Origin: Bradyrhizobium sp. CCGB01
GTDB taxonomy: Bacteria > Pseudomonadota > Alphaproteobacteria > Rhizobiales > Xanthobacteraceae
Assembly (NCBI RefSeq): GCF_024199795.1
Contig: NZ_JANADK010000001.1
Coordinates: 1,984,001-2,048,000, forward strand
Length of the DNA: 64,000 nt
Reading direction: 5' to 3'
A model generated the notes under the pieces. It made no database searches and was not told the origin of the DNA. It worked only from the letters and a program-made list of their open reading frames with translations. Each line of letters opens with the position of its first letter. Within the stretch, counting starts at the first letter, position 1. Both the position numbers and the translations under genes were made by a program. Below, one piece after another: positions 30,111-39,076 of this stretch.

Positions 30111-31740
30111 CGTCCGCTGCCAGAGTGTCCTCCGCAAACATGATCACATGATTGTCTTCGGATTCAAGCGCTCTTGCCACATCGGGCAGGCCGTAACCTA
30201 GAAGGTTGTAGATTGCGTCATCATCATTTCTCAGGCAATCGATGGCAGAGCCGGGATGTTCGGCGCTCAAAGCGAGTAGCGCTCTTATGAGGTTTGCCGA
30301 TGCGTCGGGAAAATTCTCGAATGGCATCGCAGCCTTGTAGCTAATGAGCGGAGCGGCGAACGAGGTTCCCGAATGATATTTCAGGAGCTGTTGTAAATAC
30401 TCGTGGTGCGTTGAAACCCGCGCTGGCTCGCTTAGACCCACTTTGAAGACGTTGGGTCGGACCATCGAAGATCGCTGTTCCGCCGACATCAACCAGGTCC
30501 GGCTTGAGGAACCTTATTGGCGCCAGGGCCCGCGCGAGTGAACGGTGAATGGTTGATAGGGTTCGGCGATGGAGCGAACACCCACGTTATCTACATCAAT
30601 TGCAGAAAGGCCATTTGAATGGGCGATTGATCCGACCGTAAGCACATTGACTGCGCTCGATGGTTCGAGAATGCGATTTGCGTCGTTAGGCAGGAAGTCC
30701 GGATAAGTCGCAACGATACCGTCGCCAAGCGACGCGAGATCGCCGCCCGACGTGTTGCCGGCCGAGACGACAATTAGGATGTCCAGTTCTCGGGCAAGAG
30801 AATCCAAAGTGGATGCCCATGCGCTGGGCTTCGCACCTACCGGGCGCTTGATACCGCCTAATGATATGTTGATAACACGACAGCCGAACTCATCATGCAG
30901 CCTGCGAATGGAGTTTTCCATTTGAGTTGGAACGAGTTCTTCGTCGTCGAAGCGTCCTTCTGCGTTTACAACTCGTGCGCTGGCGATGCGGAATTTCGGC
31001 TGAAAGGGTGCCTCTGACAGCCGCTGGCGAATGTTTTTATAGATCGCGATGCCCGAGACCGGAGTGCCGTGGCCCTTCTCATCGCTATCGCCTAGGGCTG
31101 CCGGCTCGCCAAATGCCGCTACCCACTAACCCGCGATCAACGGATGAGCGGATGTCAGGCCGCTATCGATCACCGCGATGGTCAAAGCGTCTCGGTCGGC
31201 GGCAGCTACTTTCGGCTCGATCTCGCCGGCGGGAAGCTCGGGCCAGTCCGGAGTTGGAGGGCGATCAATCGCGGCGACCTCAGGCAACTCTAAGAGAGAG
31301 CGGATGCAGGGGCCCGAGGCTTGCACGCGCATCAGAAGCGCAGAGTTTCCCCGGTAGCTAACTAGAGTTCCTCCTTGCTGACCTAGGATGACGCGATGGA
31401 TAAACAGATCGGCGGTGAAGTCGGAAACGGGCCAAAGCTCGACATCGTAAGATTCAACCGGTTCCGGAATGTCGTCCGAGTTGTCATAGCCCTCTCGCCG
31501 CAGCACCGGGCCAATTCGGTCCGCTGCGTTGATTGTCCGGACGGCTTCAATGGCTTTATTTAGCGCCGCGCAGGGTTGGTTCTTCTGGTTTTCCGCTTTC
31601 TCGCCATTATAGGCTGTGACCCTCTCTTGGAACGCCCTGAGTTCAACGTCGTCGGCGAAAAGGATGAGCGTTTGGCCCGGCTCGTTGGCCAAAACCGTGA
31701 GACCAACTTTAACCCATTCCTCCTCGCTTAAGCGCGTCTA
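30110..31740 (-). pseudogene. Subtilisin-like S8 protease resembling anti-phage IetS, broken
   Basis: The minus strand encodes a large S8 peptidase in pieces. N-terminal region (TLILFADDVELRAFQERV onward), catalytic Asp in IAVIDSGLTSAHPLIAG, then an in-frame TAG at 31126-31128, and in the same frame the catalytic His (GHGTPVSGIAIY), the oxyanion region (VINISLGG, VVSAGNTSGG) to a stop at 30514; after two further frame changes near 30525 and 30440 come GTSFAAPLISYKAAM (catalytic Ser) and the C-terminal domain. The lay-out, with a long N-terminal domain before the Asp, resembles IetS of the IetAS anti-phage pair (ATPase plus protease). No ATPase partner gene is visible upstream. One nonsense and at least two frameshifts rule out function. 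Confidence 0.6.
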
Positions 31741-31955
31741 ACTTCGTGATTTCAGCTTGCGCCTCTTCCTTTCGCTTTTCTAGTTCCAAGATTACAGTTC
31801 GCCGAGTGCAGCAAGTTGCGACAGCGCGTGATCACGTTCTGCCTGGATTGCCTTCGCATCCGCAACCAAGCTGCGGCCAATTTCGGCAAGCTTTTGCGTC
31901 TTTGCTTCCTCAGCGCTCAATCGCGCTTGCAGCTCATCCACTTCCGCCGATAGCG
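31730..31955 (-). pseudogene. Coiled-coil protein fragment
   Basis: Minus-strand sequence with strong coiled-coil heptads (DELQARLSAEEAKTQKLAEI and QAERDHALSQLAALGEL), a stop, then in another phase LELEKRKEEAQAEITKLDA. It lies just upstream of the subtilase relic. It could be part of a phage or transposon protein; the family is not recognised. Too short and interrupted to be functional. Confidence 0.4.
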
Positions 31956-33118
31956 GTCAGGCAAGCTTTCGAGCTCCTAGGAAGGGGATGGACCTGGGGT
32001 TGCTAGATGTAGGCATCGACCTTCTTCGAATGAGTTTGGTCAGTAACCTTTTTGCTCTCCCAAACTACTAATGGTTGCAGCCTCGCGCAACTCGCCAAAG
32101 GTGCATGTTCTAAGAGGTCACTCGTGGCGTCGGCTGCGAGGTCCTCCCCCTCCACCCTCATCGATCCTGATGAAACCGTTCCGTGCCTTCCCTGACTTCA
32201 TCGCTTCCGCGCCCGTGCGGACACAGCACGTTCGCCTATGCAAAGGCGCCTGCCGTTATCGCCCCTGAGTGAGTCATTTCGACTCAGGCAACCCTTCTTG
32301 CCGGGCGATCCTTTCGAAAAATATGGTGACAACGCTACTCGATCACAAAATGTCAGTGCAGGAAGCCATCGACCAATCGCGGATCTTCGCTCGCAGCTAT
32401 GTGCTGGAAGGTCGAAGGAACAGTTCCGGCTGCGGTTATTAAGGGACTTCTTGCCTTGGGCCATCTTCCCAAGCGGGCGCCAAATCCACTCGGAACTGCG
32501 CAGGCGATATGGACCGACCGAAAACGTGGACTTCTCAGAGGTGGAGCTGACCCCCGTCGGGACGGCATTGCCATGGGCTATTGAGATCAAAGCAGAAAAT
32601 TCCTTGTCCTTTCCTGTTGTCGGATCAAACGATGGGCTGCCGAAAACTAATCCTCGATGTCGAGCAGCGTCAGGTGTGTTGGAGCAATCACAAATGGTAG
32701 CAGCGCCCTCGGCCGGCAACTCCCGTATCATGAGTAATTGCGCTAACAAGACTACTCGATGCGCTTGCAAAAAACCGGGCGCGGCAACATCAGTCCCAGG
32801 GGAGTGACTTTCGACGTAGAGCTGCGTTGACCTTCCATCGCTCCGGCAGTGGGGCTTCAAGCCATTATTTCTAGCAGCTCCTCGCGATAACGCAAATAAG
32901 CGCGCCACAAATTATTTCGGCGCGCAGCTCTACCTCCGTAAGATGGCGCTTCAACATCTGAAGCAAATTTTCCGTGTCGACGAACTCCCAAGAGACGGAC
33001 AGAAGCCAACCGGCTGTCGCACGATCGCTGCAATCTGTGGCTTTTATATAAGTCCAATTCGCCTTTGGGATCAGAGATAGCAAAACCGCACCCGCGGTCA
33101 TGCGAATTCTTCGTGGGA
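31956..33118. other. Gap without a recognisable gene
   Basis: About 1.1 kb. Long frames exist on both strands (32238-32807 plus, 189 codons; 32198-32908 minus, 236 codons) but they overlap each other, neither has motifs or a good ribosome-binding site, and one is the shadow of the other. I cannot tell whether either is real; most likely decayed sequence. Confidence 0.3.
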
Positions 33119-33562
33119 CTACCAGACGAACTTCGCGCCATCCGGCAGTTCGCAGACGAAATCTCCCTGGTTCACGACTTCGGTCGCCCCGGCCGCTAGC
33201 CTGGAGGCTCGCACGGTGAGCTTGCCTTCGCGGTTCAGACTGTGCCGAATGTATTCCGTAACAGGGTGTCCCGAGGTGTCCACGGTTTGATGCGCATTGG
33301 CGAAGCTGATGCCGTGCTGAGCGCTCACCCTGAAGGCGCTGAGAACCAATCCGCCCTGCACGGCCGGCCCGGGCTTGCTGCCGTCGATTGTGGTACAATG
33401 GCTGAGGTCCAGTATGAGCTTCACGTTCTTGCCGGCCTGCAGGGCGCCGAGCACCTCGGCATATTTCGGTGAGGGCTCATCGGCGTTAACGATCGTGCTC
33501 GCGCTTGCTGCCAAGAGCAACGACGACAGCAGGAACGACAGTCGTCTGCCACTGAACTGCAT
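33119..33562 (-). CDS. virK: VirK-family periplasmic protein
   Basis: A 147-residue protein with start at the ATG at 33562, chosen because a GAAGGAG ribosome-binding site precedes it and a signal peptide follows at once (FLLSSLLLAASAS, cleavage near residue 27). The mature part has the VirK pattern YAEVLGALQAGKNVKLILDLSHC and the C-terminal GDFVCELPDG. VirK proteins are small exported proteins of plant-associated bacteria, first seen in Agrobacterium Ti plasmids and common in rhizobial symbiosis regions; the molecular role is unknown. A 22-bp inverted repeat lies just upstream and may be its operator. It appears intact. Confidence 0.85.
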   Translation of the reverse strand: MQFSGRRLSFLLSSLLLAASASTIVNADEPSPKYAEVLGALQAGKNVKLILDLSHCTTIDGSKPGPAVQGGLVLSAFRVSAQHGISFANAHQTVDTSGHPVTEYIRHSLNREGKLTVRASRLAAGATEVVNQGDFVCELPDGAKFVW

Positions 33563-33596
33563 ACGGTCTTCTCCTTCAAAAGATCGCGCGCCGCGC

Positions 33597-33665
33597 AAAC
33601 CGAACGTGCCTGATGTCGTGTTCGCAACCAGTTCGCGGATTGACGACATCAGGCACGTTCGGTTT
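33597..33665. promoter_or_regulatory. 22-bp perfect inverted repeat upstream of virK
   Basis: Arms at 33597-33618 and 33644-33665 are perfect reverse complements, separated by 25 bases, and end 35 bases upstream of the virK start. It has no T-run, so it is not a simple terminator. Either a long regulatory dyad or the footprint of a mobile sequence. Confidence 0.5.
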
Positions 33666-34914
33666 TGGACAAGAGCATGTGCCGCAACTGCTCGTAAATG
33701 GTTGGGAGACTAACCTAACGTCACAACCTCGTACGTAAGGATTTCCGAAGTGATGTCAGGATTTGTGATATCCTCTCTGCTGCTTCCGGGCTCGCGCTGT
33801 CAATCGTCGGTTGGTAAACTAACAAGACCGGTTGCTTGAGATGAATGCAGGCGGAGTTGCCCAGGTCTCGGGAAGGGCTTCCAAAAAATGCCTGTAAGCA
33901 ATCGGTCCGCACGTCCCGCGCCACGGCTCATGTCTCGCACTCACACACGCGCACAGCGGAATTGGATAAACTGCGCGTGGCTAAAGGCTCCATCTGACTT
34001 CATCCATCGCTTCGCCCGGTACAGATATGCTGGTCATCGTACGAGCATAGGTTGCGCATGCGTACACCCAAAAGATGCCGCCTGGAGCCTCGCAGCCGCG
34101 GCGGCCGGGTGTCGCATCGTCCTACTGATGGTCGGTCGCTAAGATTGAGCGGGGCGGCACCGACGACTGGATCGGGGGATGCGCCGAGTCCGCCCCTACA
34201 TCACCGGGAGGGGTGGTGATGTAACTTGAATGTAGCAAGCAAGCTGACGCAGCAGCTACTGCAACTATCTCATGCCAGCATGGCTTACGATGTGGCTTGA
34301 ATCCTACGCAGGGTGAAGTTGTACGCTGGGAGTTCGTTTGTGTTTTCCGTCTAGCAAAGATGAGTGCCGTGCTTAGATGACGGCAACGAGTGCAAGCAAC
34401 GGATGAGACAGGGCAGATGTGGCGAAAGATATCGCCTGGAATCGAGCATCGATCAGCCAATTGAAAATCGATCCTGCTGCTGGTCCCACGCGCCCAACTC
34501 GACCAGCCCCGGTCAGCCGACCTCCTTCGAGCTCGACAGTGCTGCGGTCTCCTTGAATGGCATGATCGTTGCTTGAAAAGGGGACTCGGGCAGACAGGCC
34601 AGGCGATCGGGTGGCCAACTCTTCGAAAAGGAGATTGTGAGCTCTTGTTCCCGGGCCGGAGCGAAGTTTTGGGCGGGAAGAAAGCCTTGGGCCGGAGCGG
34701 AATTCAGCCTGGGCTTACGTCTGTACGACAAGGAGCCGGCTGCACCAGCTCCGTTCGGAGTCTGACACGGGCGCACAAAGTGTGAGATCTAAGACGTCGC
34801 CCGCGATTGCGAGCTATCGAAGCGCAATCACGCCCTTATGCTGGCGAGGTGCGCTGGCACGACGCTTGCTCGTTCACACACTAGGCCAATGGAGGCCAAT
34901 GGAAGGAGCTGAAC
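33666..34914. other. Gap without a recognisable gene
   Basis: About 1.25 kb. A 67-codon minus-strand frame at 33721-33924 is possible but unsupported. A small inverted repeat (TACATCACC / GGTGATGTA, about 34195-34222) is present. A 10-base match to the tRNA-Val 3' end at 34769-34778 is too short to call an attachment site. Otherwise nothing recognised. Confidence 0.3.
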
Positions 34915-35067
34915 ATGAGCAGTTCGACAGGATGCTGGGCTGGGGGCGAGAACGCGCCGATGCCCAGCGAAGAAAAGACCAAGTCAAAAGAAGTTTGTGG
35001 CTCTTCGACCGGCGGTCGTTTTGGAGCCACTCCGCAGGATGCCAAAGTTGCGGCAAGAGCGGCCTAA
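34915..35067 (+). CDS. Small protein, 50 residues, with a strong ribosome-binding site
   Basis: An ATG preceded at ideal distance by GGAAGGAGCTGAAC opens a 50-codon frame rich in Ser, Gly, Ala and charged residues, with two cysteines and a GSSTGGRFGATP stretch; it ends in a TAA after a short Ala-rich helix. I recognise no family. The ribosome-binding site is one of the best in this gap-rich region, so it may be a genuine small gene. Nothing nearby hints at its role. Confidence 0.4.
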   Translation: MSSSTGCWAGGENAPMPSEEKTKSKEVCGSSTGGRFGATPQDAKVAARAA

Positions 35068-35250
35068 CCGTCTTGAAGAAACCAGGTGCACTACTGCGGT
35101 TTAAACAGGGCCGAAACTGCAGTACCGCTGACCTCGCCCTGCCCCTTGACGGCAGGGTGAGGAAGCGACCTCTGCGTTACGTCTCAGAGGCTTGCTAACC
35201 GCACGGTTGCTCATTGGCTTTTCTGGAATGAATTGGGTGACTGGAATTGG
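35068..35250. other. Short spacer before the IS66 fragment
   Basis: Contains no recognised gene. The minus-strand frame of the IS66 fragment runs into this stretch after a loss of similarity, which marks the breakpoint of the transposase. Confidence 0.3.
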
Positions 35251-35640
35251 ACGTCCTTTGCGGCAAATTAGGCGACCTGAAACTACAGGACCGAGTAGAC
35301 TTTGCTGTCGGATGAGGCGCCGCTCCTCGGCACTGCAGCCGCGGATGTCCTTCTCGATGGCGTAAAGCGCGGCGATGTGCTTCAGCGCCTCACTGGCAAT
35401 CGGCGCCGGGCCAAGGGTAGCGAGTTCGTAGAAGTTACGCCGCATATGCGCCCAGAAAGCAAGCGCAATCTCGCCCCGCTCGGCGAGCTTGGCGTAGCCG
35501 GCATAGCCGTCCTGCAGGATTCCCTTGAAGCCTGCCAGATGGGCGATCGGTCGGTCGGCTTTGCGATCGGGAGCGTAGACGTAGGCGACGCCTGGCGGAT
35601 CAGCGCCGCCCCACGGCAGCCGACCCTGAGTCTGATTTTC
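35250..35640 (-). pseudogene. IS66-family transposase (TnpC) internal fragment
   Basis: Minus-strand sequence clearly from the middle of an IS66 TnpC: WGGADPPGVAYVYAPDRKAD, HLAGFKGILQDGYAGYAKLAERGEIALAFWAHMRRNF, then IASEALKHIAALYAIEKDIRG and AEERRLIRQQ. Both ends of the protein are missing, small losses are visible (ILQDGYAGY lacks a residue seen in relatives), and no terminal repeats are seen. It is a relic of an insertion sequence, common in symbiosis islands. Confidence 0.85.
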
Positions 35641-36253
35641 GCAATTTGATCGTTCCCCAAGCTTCGAAGAGCCTTGATGGAAAATTTGCGGCTTTATCCT
35701 CCCGCGTGGATGCAAGGCAGGCGCTTATGAAAGGATCATCTCATCAACGAAATAAGGATTCCTCAGGGGAGCGCGGTGATGGTTTGTACATACTCATTGG
35801 CTGGGATCGTCCTGATGTGTTCTTGCCGGACAGGTTTAATGAACCTTCGACCTTGACAGAAGATGCCACGTGCCATTCGGTGGAGGGCCCAAAATCCGTT
35901 CCGCGTCTGGATTGTCGATTCCGATTTTGCAATTGATGCTTGCTTACAAGATCAGACGGTTCCGTTTCTCAGCCAAGAGATGCGATGTAAGCCTCGTGGG
36001 CTAGTCGGGCTGAGGTACATCCGGGCCTCTCAAATTGGACTCTTGATAGCGGAGATCGTCTGAGAAAATGGGAGTTTGGGGCGCGCCATGGGCTCTCGTT
36101 CGCCCTCGGTCGGCGATACGCTCAATATCTTTGTCCGATCTCACTGGTCGCGATGGCTGCGCAACCGGATGGTCATCGCAAATCTGGCGGTGGTCAGGGC
36201 GCTGGTTTCAAAATAGGCTTGGACTTGGCATGGTGGTTGACGCGGCTGAGCCG
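35641..36253. other. Gap without a recognisable gene
   Basis: About 600 bases between the IS66 relic and the response-regulator pair. Short open frames occur on the plus strand but show no motif or family resemblance. Nothing recognised. Confidence 0.3.
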
Positions 36254-36634
36254 TTATCCGCATGTACCGTTCGGTCCCTCCAGCGCAATCTTCAAGCATG
36301 TGATCAACGTTGGCGTGGTAAACGGTTTTGCAAGAAAACTGATCGCACCCGCCTTGATGGCGCGAGCACGGACTGCTTCATTGGGGAAGGCCGTGATGAA
36401 TATGAAAGGCGCGTTATGGCCGAGGCTGCGCATATGCCCGAGAAAATCAAGTCCGTTCATGCACGGCATCTGGACATCGGTGATCACGCAGGAAGTATCG
36501 CGCAATTCCGCCGAGTTGAGAAATTCATCAGCGGAGACAAAGGTGTGGACGATGTACCCGTACGACGTCAGAAGGTTGTTTGTTGCGTTGCGAACTGATG
36601 GGTGGTCGTCGACGATCGAGATAACGGAAGGCAT
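36254..36634 (-). CDS. Single-domain response regulator (FixJ-type receiver)
   Basis: A 126-residue receiver domain if started at the ATG at 36634; the frame is open to 36688 but the receiver fold begins directly at SVISIVDD. The acidic pocket (Asp9, Asp10) and phosphoacceptor Asp53 (ITDVQMP) are present, as are the TAF switch segment and the conserved Lys (FLAKPF). No DNA-binding domain follows, so it may act as a phosphate sink or partner for another kinase, or it has lost its output domain. It lies 94 bases downstream of a FixJ/NodW-type regulator in the same direction. No sensor kinase is nearby. Confidence 0.75.
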   Translation of the reverse strand: MPSVISIVDDHPSVRNATNNLLTSYGYIVHTFVSADEFLNSAELRDTSCVITDVQMPCMNGLDFLGHMRSLGHNAPFIFITAFPNEAVRARAIKAGAISFLAKPFTTPTLITCLKIALEGPNGTCG

Positions 36635-36728
36635 TGACAAGATGATGGCTGCCGATCGGGGAACTGCTTGCCGCGGTTGCGGCTGCAAATTTTAAGTTGG
36701 GGGCGCGGCGCAGGATTGAAAATCATAC

Positions 36729-37400
36729 TTAGGTTTGTACGTCCCCTTTTGGACGGGAAATTCCGAGCGCTTCACTCATTTTTATGAGATCGGCCAACGA
36801 TTTCGCGCCCATTTTGCGCATGACTTGCCCGCGATAGATCTTGACCGTAATTTCCGCAAGGCCAAGCTCGCCCGCCACTTGCTTGTTCAATAGGCCGGAT
36901 GCGACAAGTGACAAAATGTCGCGCTCGCGCGACGTCAGACTTTCGAAGCGGGATCGCAACTCGGAGACCGTTTTCTCGAGATCGCGTCGCTTGCGATCTC
37001 GTTCGATTGCGGCTTGGACCGCGTCGAGTAAGTCCTGCTCGCGCACCGGCTTGGTCAGGAAGTCCACCGCACCACTCTTCATGGCCTGGACGGTCATGGG
37101 AATGTCGCCGTGACCTGTGATAAAGATAATGGGTGTGTGGATATTAGCCTTGGCAAGATCGGACTGAAGCTCGAGGCCGCTCAATCCCGGCAGACGGATG
37201 TCCAGCACGAGGCAACTCGCCGCCTTGGGCGGGTTGGCTTGCAAAATCTCCGCCGCCGAGCCGAAAGCCTCGACCTGAAGCCCGACCGATTCAAAGAGAT
37301 TTGTGAGCGCCTGCCGCATAGAAGCGTCGTCGTCGACGACCAAGACAATCGCTTCATCAGGACCTGTGCGCGATCGCATGTCTTGCGAGAGCTCCCTCAT
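36729..37400 (-). CDS. FixJ/NodW-type response regulator
   Basis: A 223-residue two-domain regulator: receiver (about residues 18-132) with Asp23-Asp25 pocket, phosphoacceptor Asp67 (LVLDIRLPGLSG), Thr/Lys switch residues (FITGHGD, FLTKPV), and a LuxR/FixJ helix-turn-helix (about 155-215; LTSRERDILSLVASGLLNKQVAGELGLAEITVKIYRGQVMRKMGA in shorter blocks). An AGAGGA precedes the ATG. The architecture matches NodW, NwsB and FixJ, which control nodulation or nitrogen-fixation genes in Bradyrhizobium, but the sequence alone does not say which. Its cognate histidine kinase is absent from this window, so it is an orphan here. Confidence 0.82.
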   Translation of the reverse strand: MRELSQDMRSRTGPDEAIVLVVDDDASMRQALTNLFESVGLQVEAFGSAAEILQANPPKAASCLVLDIRLPGLSGLELQSDLAKANIHTPIIFITGHGDIPMTVQAMKSGAVDFLTKPVREQDLLDAVQAAIERDRKRRDLEKTVSELRSRFESLTSRERDILSLVASGLLNKQVAGELGLAEITVKIYRGQVMRKMGAKSLADLIKMSEALGISRPKGDVQT

Positions 37401-39076
37401 GATGCATCCTCTGGATGCAGGCGCACGATAATCTGAAATGTCACGCCAAATCTCCGGTTAGAAAGTGCAAAGAAAGGTCTTGATGCCGCTCGCAACTGCC
37501 TGTGCGGCCGAACTCCCCAATTTCCTAATTTGAGCGCAGAACTTCCCATTTTTCAACTATATGGGCGATTCGTTTGCGGCAAAAGGACGATGCAGGCCCC
37601 GCTTGGCCCCTGAGTAGACGAAGGTCTCGCTGCAAGACTGCACGAAGGTGCGACCCCTGCGGCCTGCGTGGCGCGAAGGCTCCGACCAGCACTCTGAAGA
37701 CAGCAGGAGTGACTGCTGCATCATTGCTTTTGCAACGTGTCGGTCTTCGGCCCGCGGGCGAGGGCCGGGCGACCAGGTCAACGATCAGACCGACGCGCCG
37801 AAGTGGTAGCAGCCACTCCAAAACTTCCCTCGAAGTGGATGGCCGATTGAAGCAAAATTCGCGACCAAAGACGGGGCCTGGGCCGGAGCAAAGGAACTGA
37901 AACAGCGCTTTCCCGGGTCCGAATTCATGATCCTCTGGCGAAGATTAAAGAGGAAGTCCAGCTTTCGCGCGCTTGACTTTTCCGTTTTTTTGCTGCGCGT
38001 GCGGTCTGGTGCCGCAGCGACCTCTCGTGAGACGACCCGCCTCGCGTCGACCGCTTGCTCACAAGGATTTGTCCCTCGCCGAACGCGCCGGGGTCAAACG
38101 CGCTCCGCGCCGACGAATACGGCCCCTCCTGCGGGACGTCTTGAAGACAACGACTGCGATCAATCATCCGCTCTCCTGTGAAGACGCTGCGCGGCTCCGA
38201 CTGCATCCCTCATGGCTTTGCTGGCCTCGTCTTGCGCCACTCGGGTACATTCTCTTAACTGAATTGAAGCTCCACGCCTTAAGGGAGGTGGCTTTCCGCG
38301 TTCTTGCCGGATGCCTTAAGACAGAGGCGCGCAAGATGCGGACCCGCGATCTTACGTGAAGTGTGTTCCTTCGTGGTTTGAGGGCAGAGTATGACGGGCG
38401 GTCGTTTTCCGCGACTGTTCGAAGGCCGGGAGAAAGCGAGGCTCCGACCAGCCGCGAAGAATCCAATGAACAAGCGTTTGATCTCCCATTCACCCTCAGA
38501 CGACACTGCCCTCACGCGCTGGCACTGAGCAGTACTGGGCTCTGACGTAGGAAGGCAGGCGCATCAAGCCAACTGCGAAAGGAGTGTGGTGACATTTTGC
38601 AGCCCAACCTTCTAACGGTCGGTGCCGGAGAGAGGGATGCGTCGAACTCCTGAACAGCTTGCCCCAAACGATTGCAATCGAGACCAAGCATCCTGATGAC
38701 GGCTGTTGGATTTGCGACATGCTGTCAAGGCCGCGACACGACGCTTCAGCAAATCGCCTTCTAACTCAAGTTCTTTCGCATTGGCATGAGTTTTGAACAG
38801 AAGGAATTGTTCAGGACAAAAGCCCAAACATTCACAGTGGTGACCGATGATACTAACAACCTTATGTGTGCAACGTTGCTTCGGGGTATTTTAGCGCCCG
38901 TAACCGCAGATGAGGGATTTGCTCCCATCAGTCGGGGAGCAGCGGGTAGGCCGAAGCCTAATGCCAGATGCATCGCGTTGACGCGGGGCGCCCCCCATCG
39001 TCTTGCGCAAGTCCTGATGTGAGATCGCTTCGGCGATCAACGCGAATTCGGAGCAGGGAGGCTAATCCTCCTCTCT
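37401..39076. other. Long gap without a recognisable gene
   Basis: About 1.7 kb. Only scattered frames of 60-110 codons on both strands, overlapping and motif-free. A 45-codon plus-strand frame from 38389 has a GAGGG upstream but no other support. The promoter of the FixJ/NodW-type gene should lie at its left end. I see no RNA gene or array. Confidence 0.35.

Noticed and set aside
31969..31995. GTCAG...AGCT pattern resembling a tts box (type III secretion promoter)
   Set aside because: The spacing between the GTCAG and AGCT parts is wrong and no type III secretion or effector gene follows.
32198..32908. 236-codon minus-strand frame as a gene
   Set aside because: It overlaps a 189-codon plus-strand frame, has no motif, no ribosome-binding site and unnatural composition.
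34769..34778. Ten-base match to the 3' end of tRNA-Val, a possible second attachment site
   Set aside because: Too short; such a match is expected by chance in this length of DNA, and the following bases differ from the tRNA.
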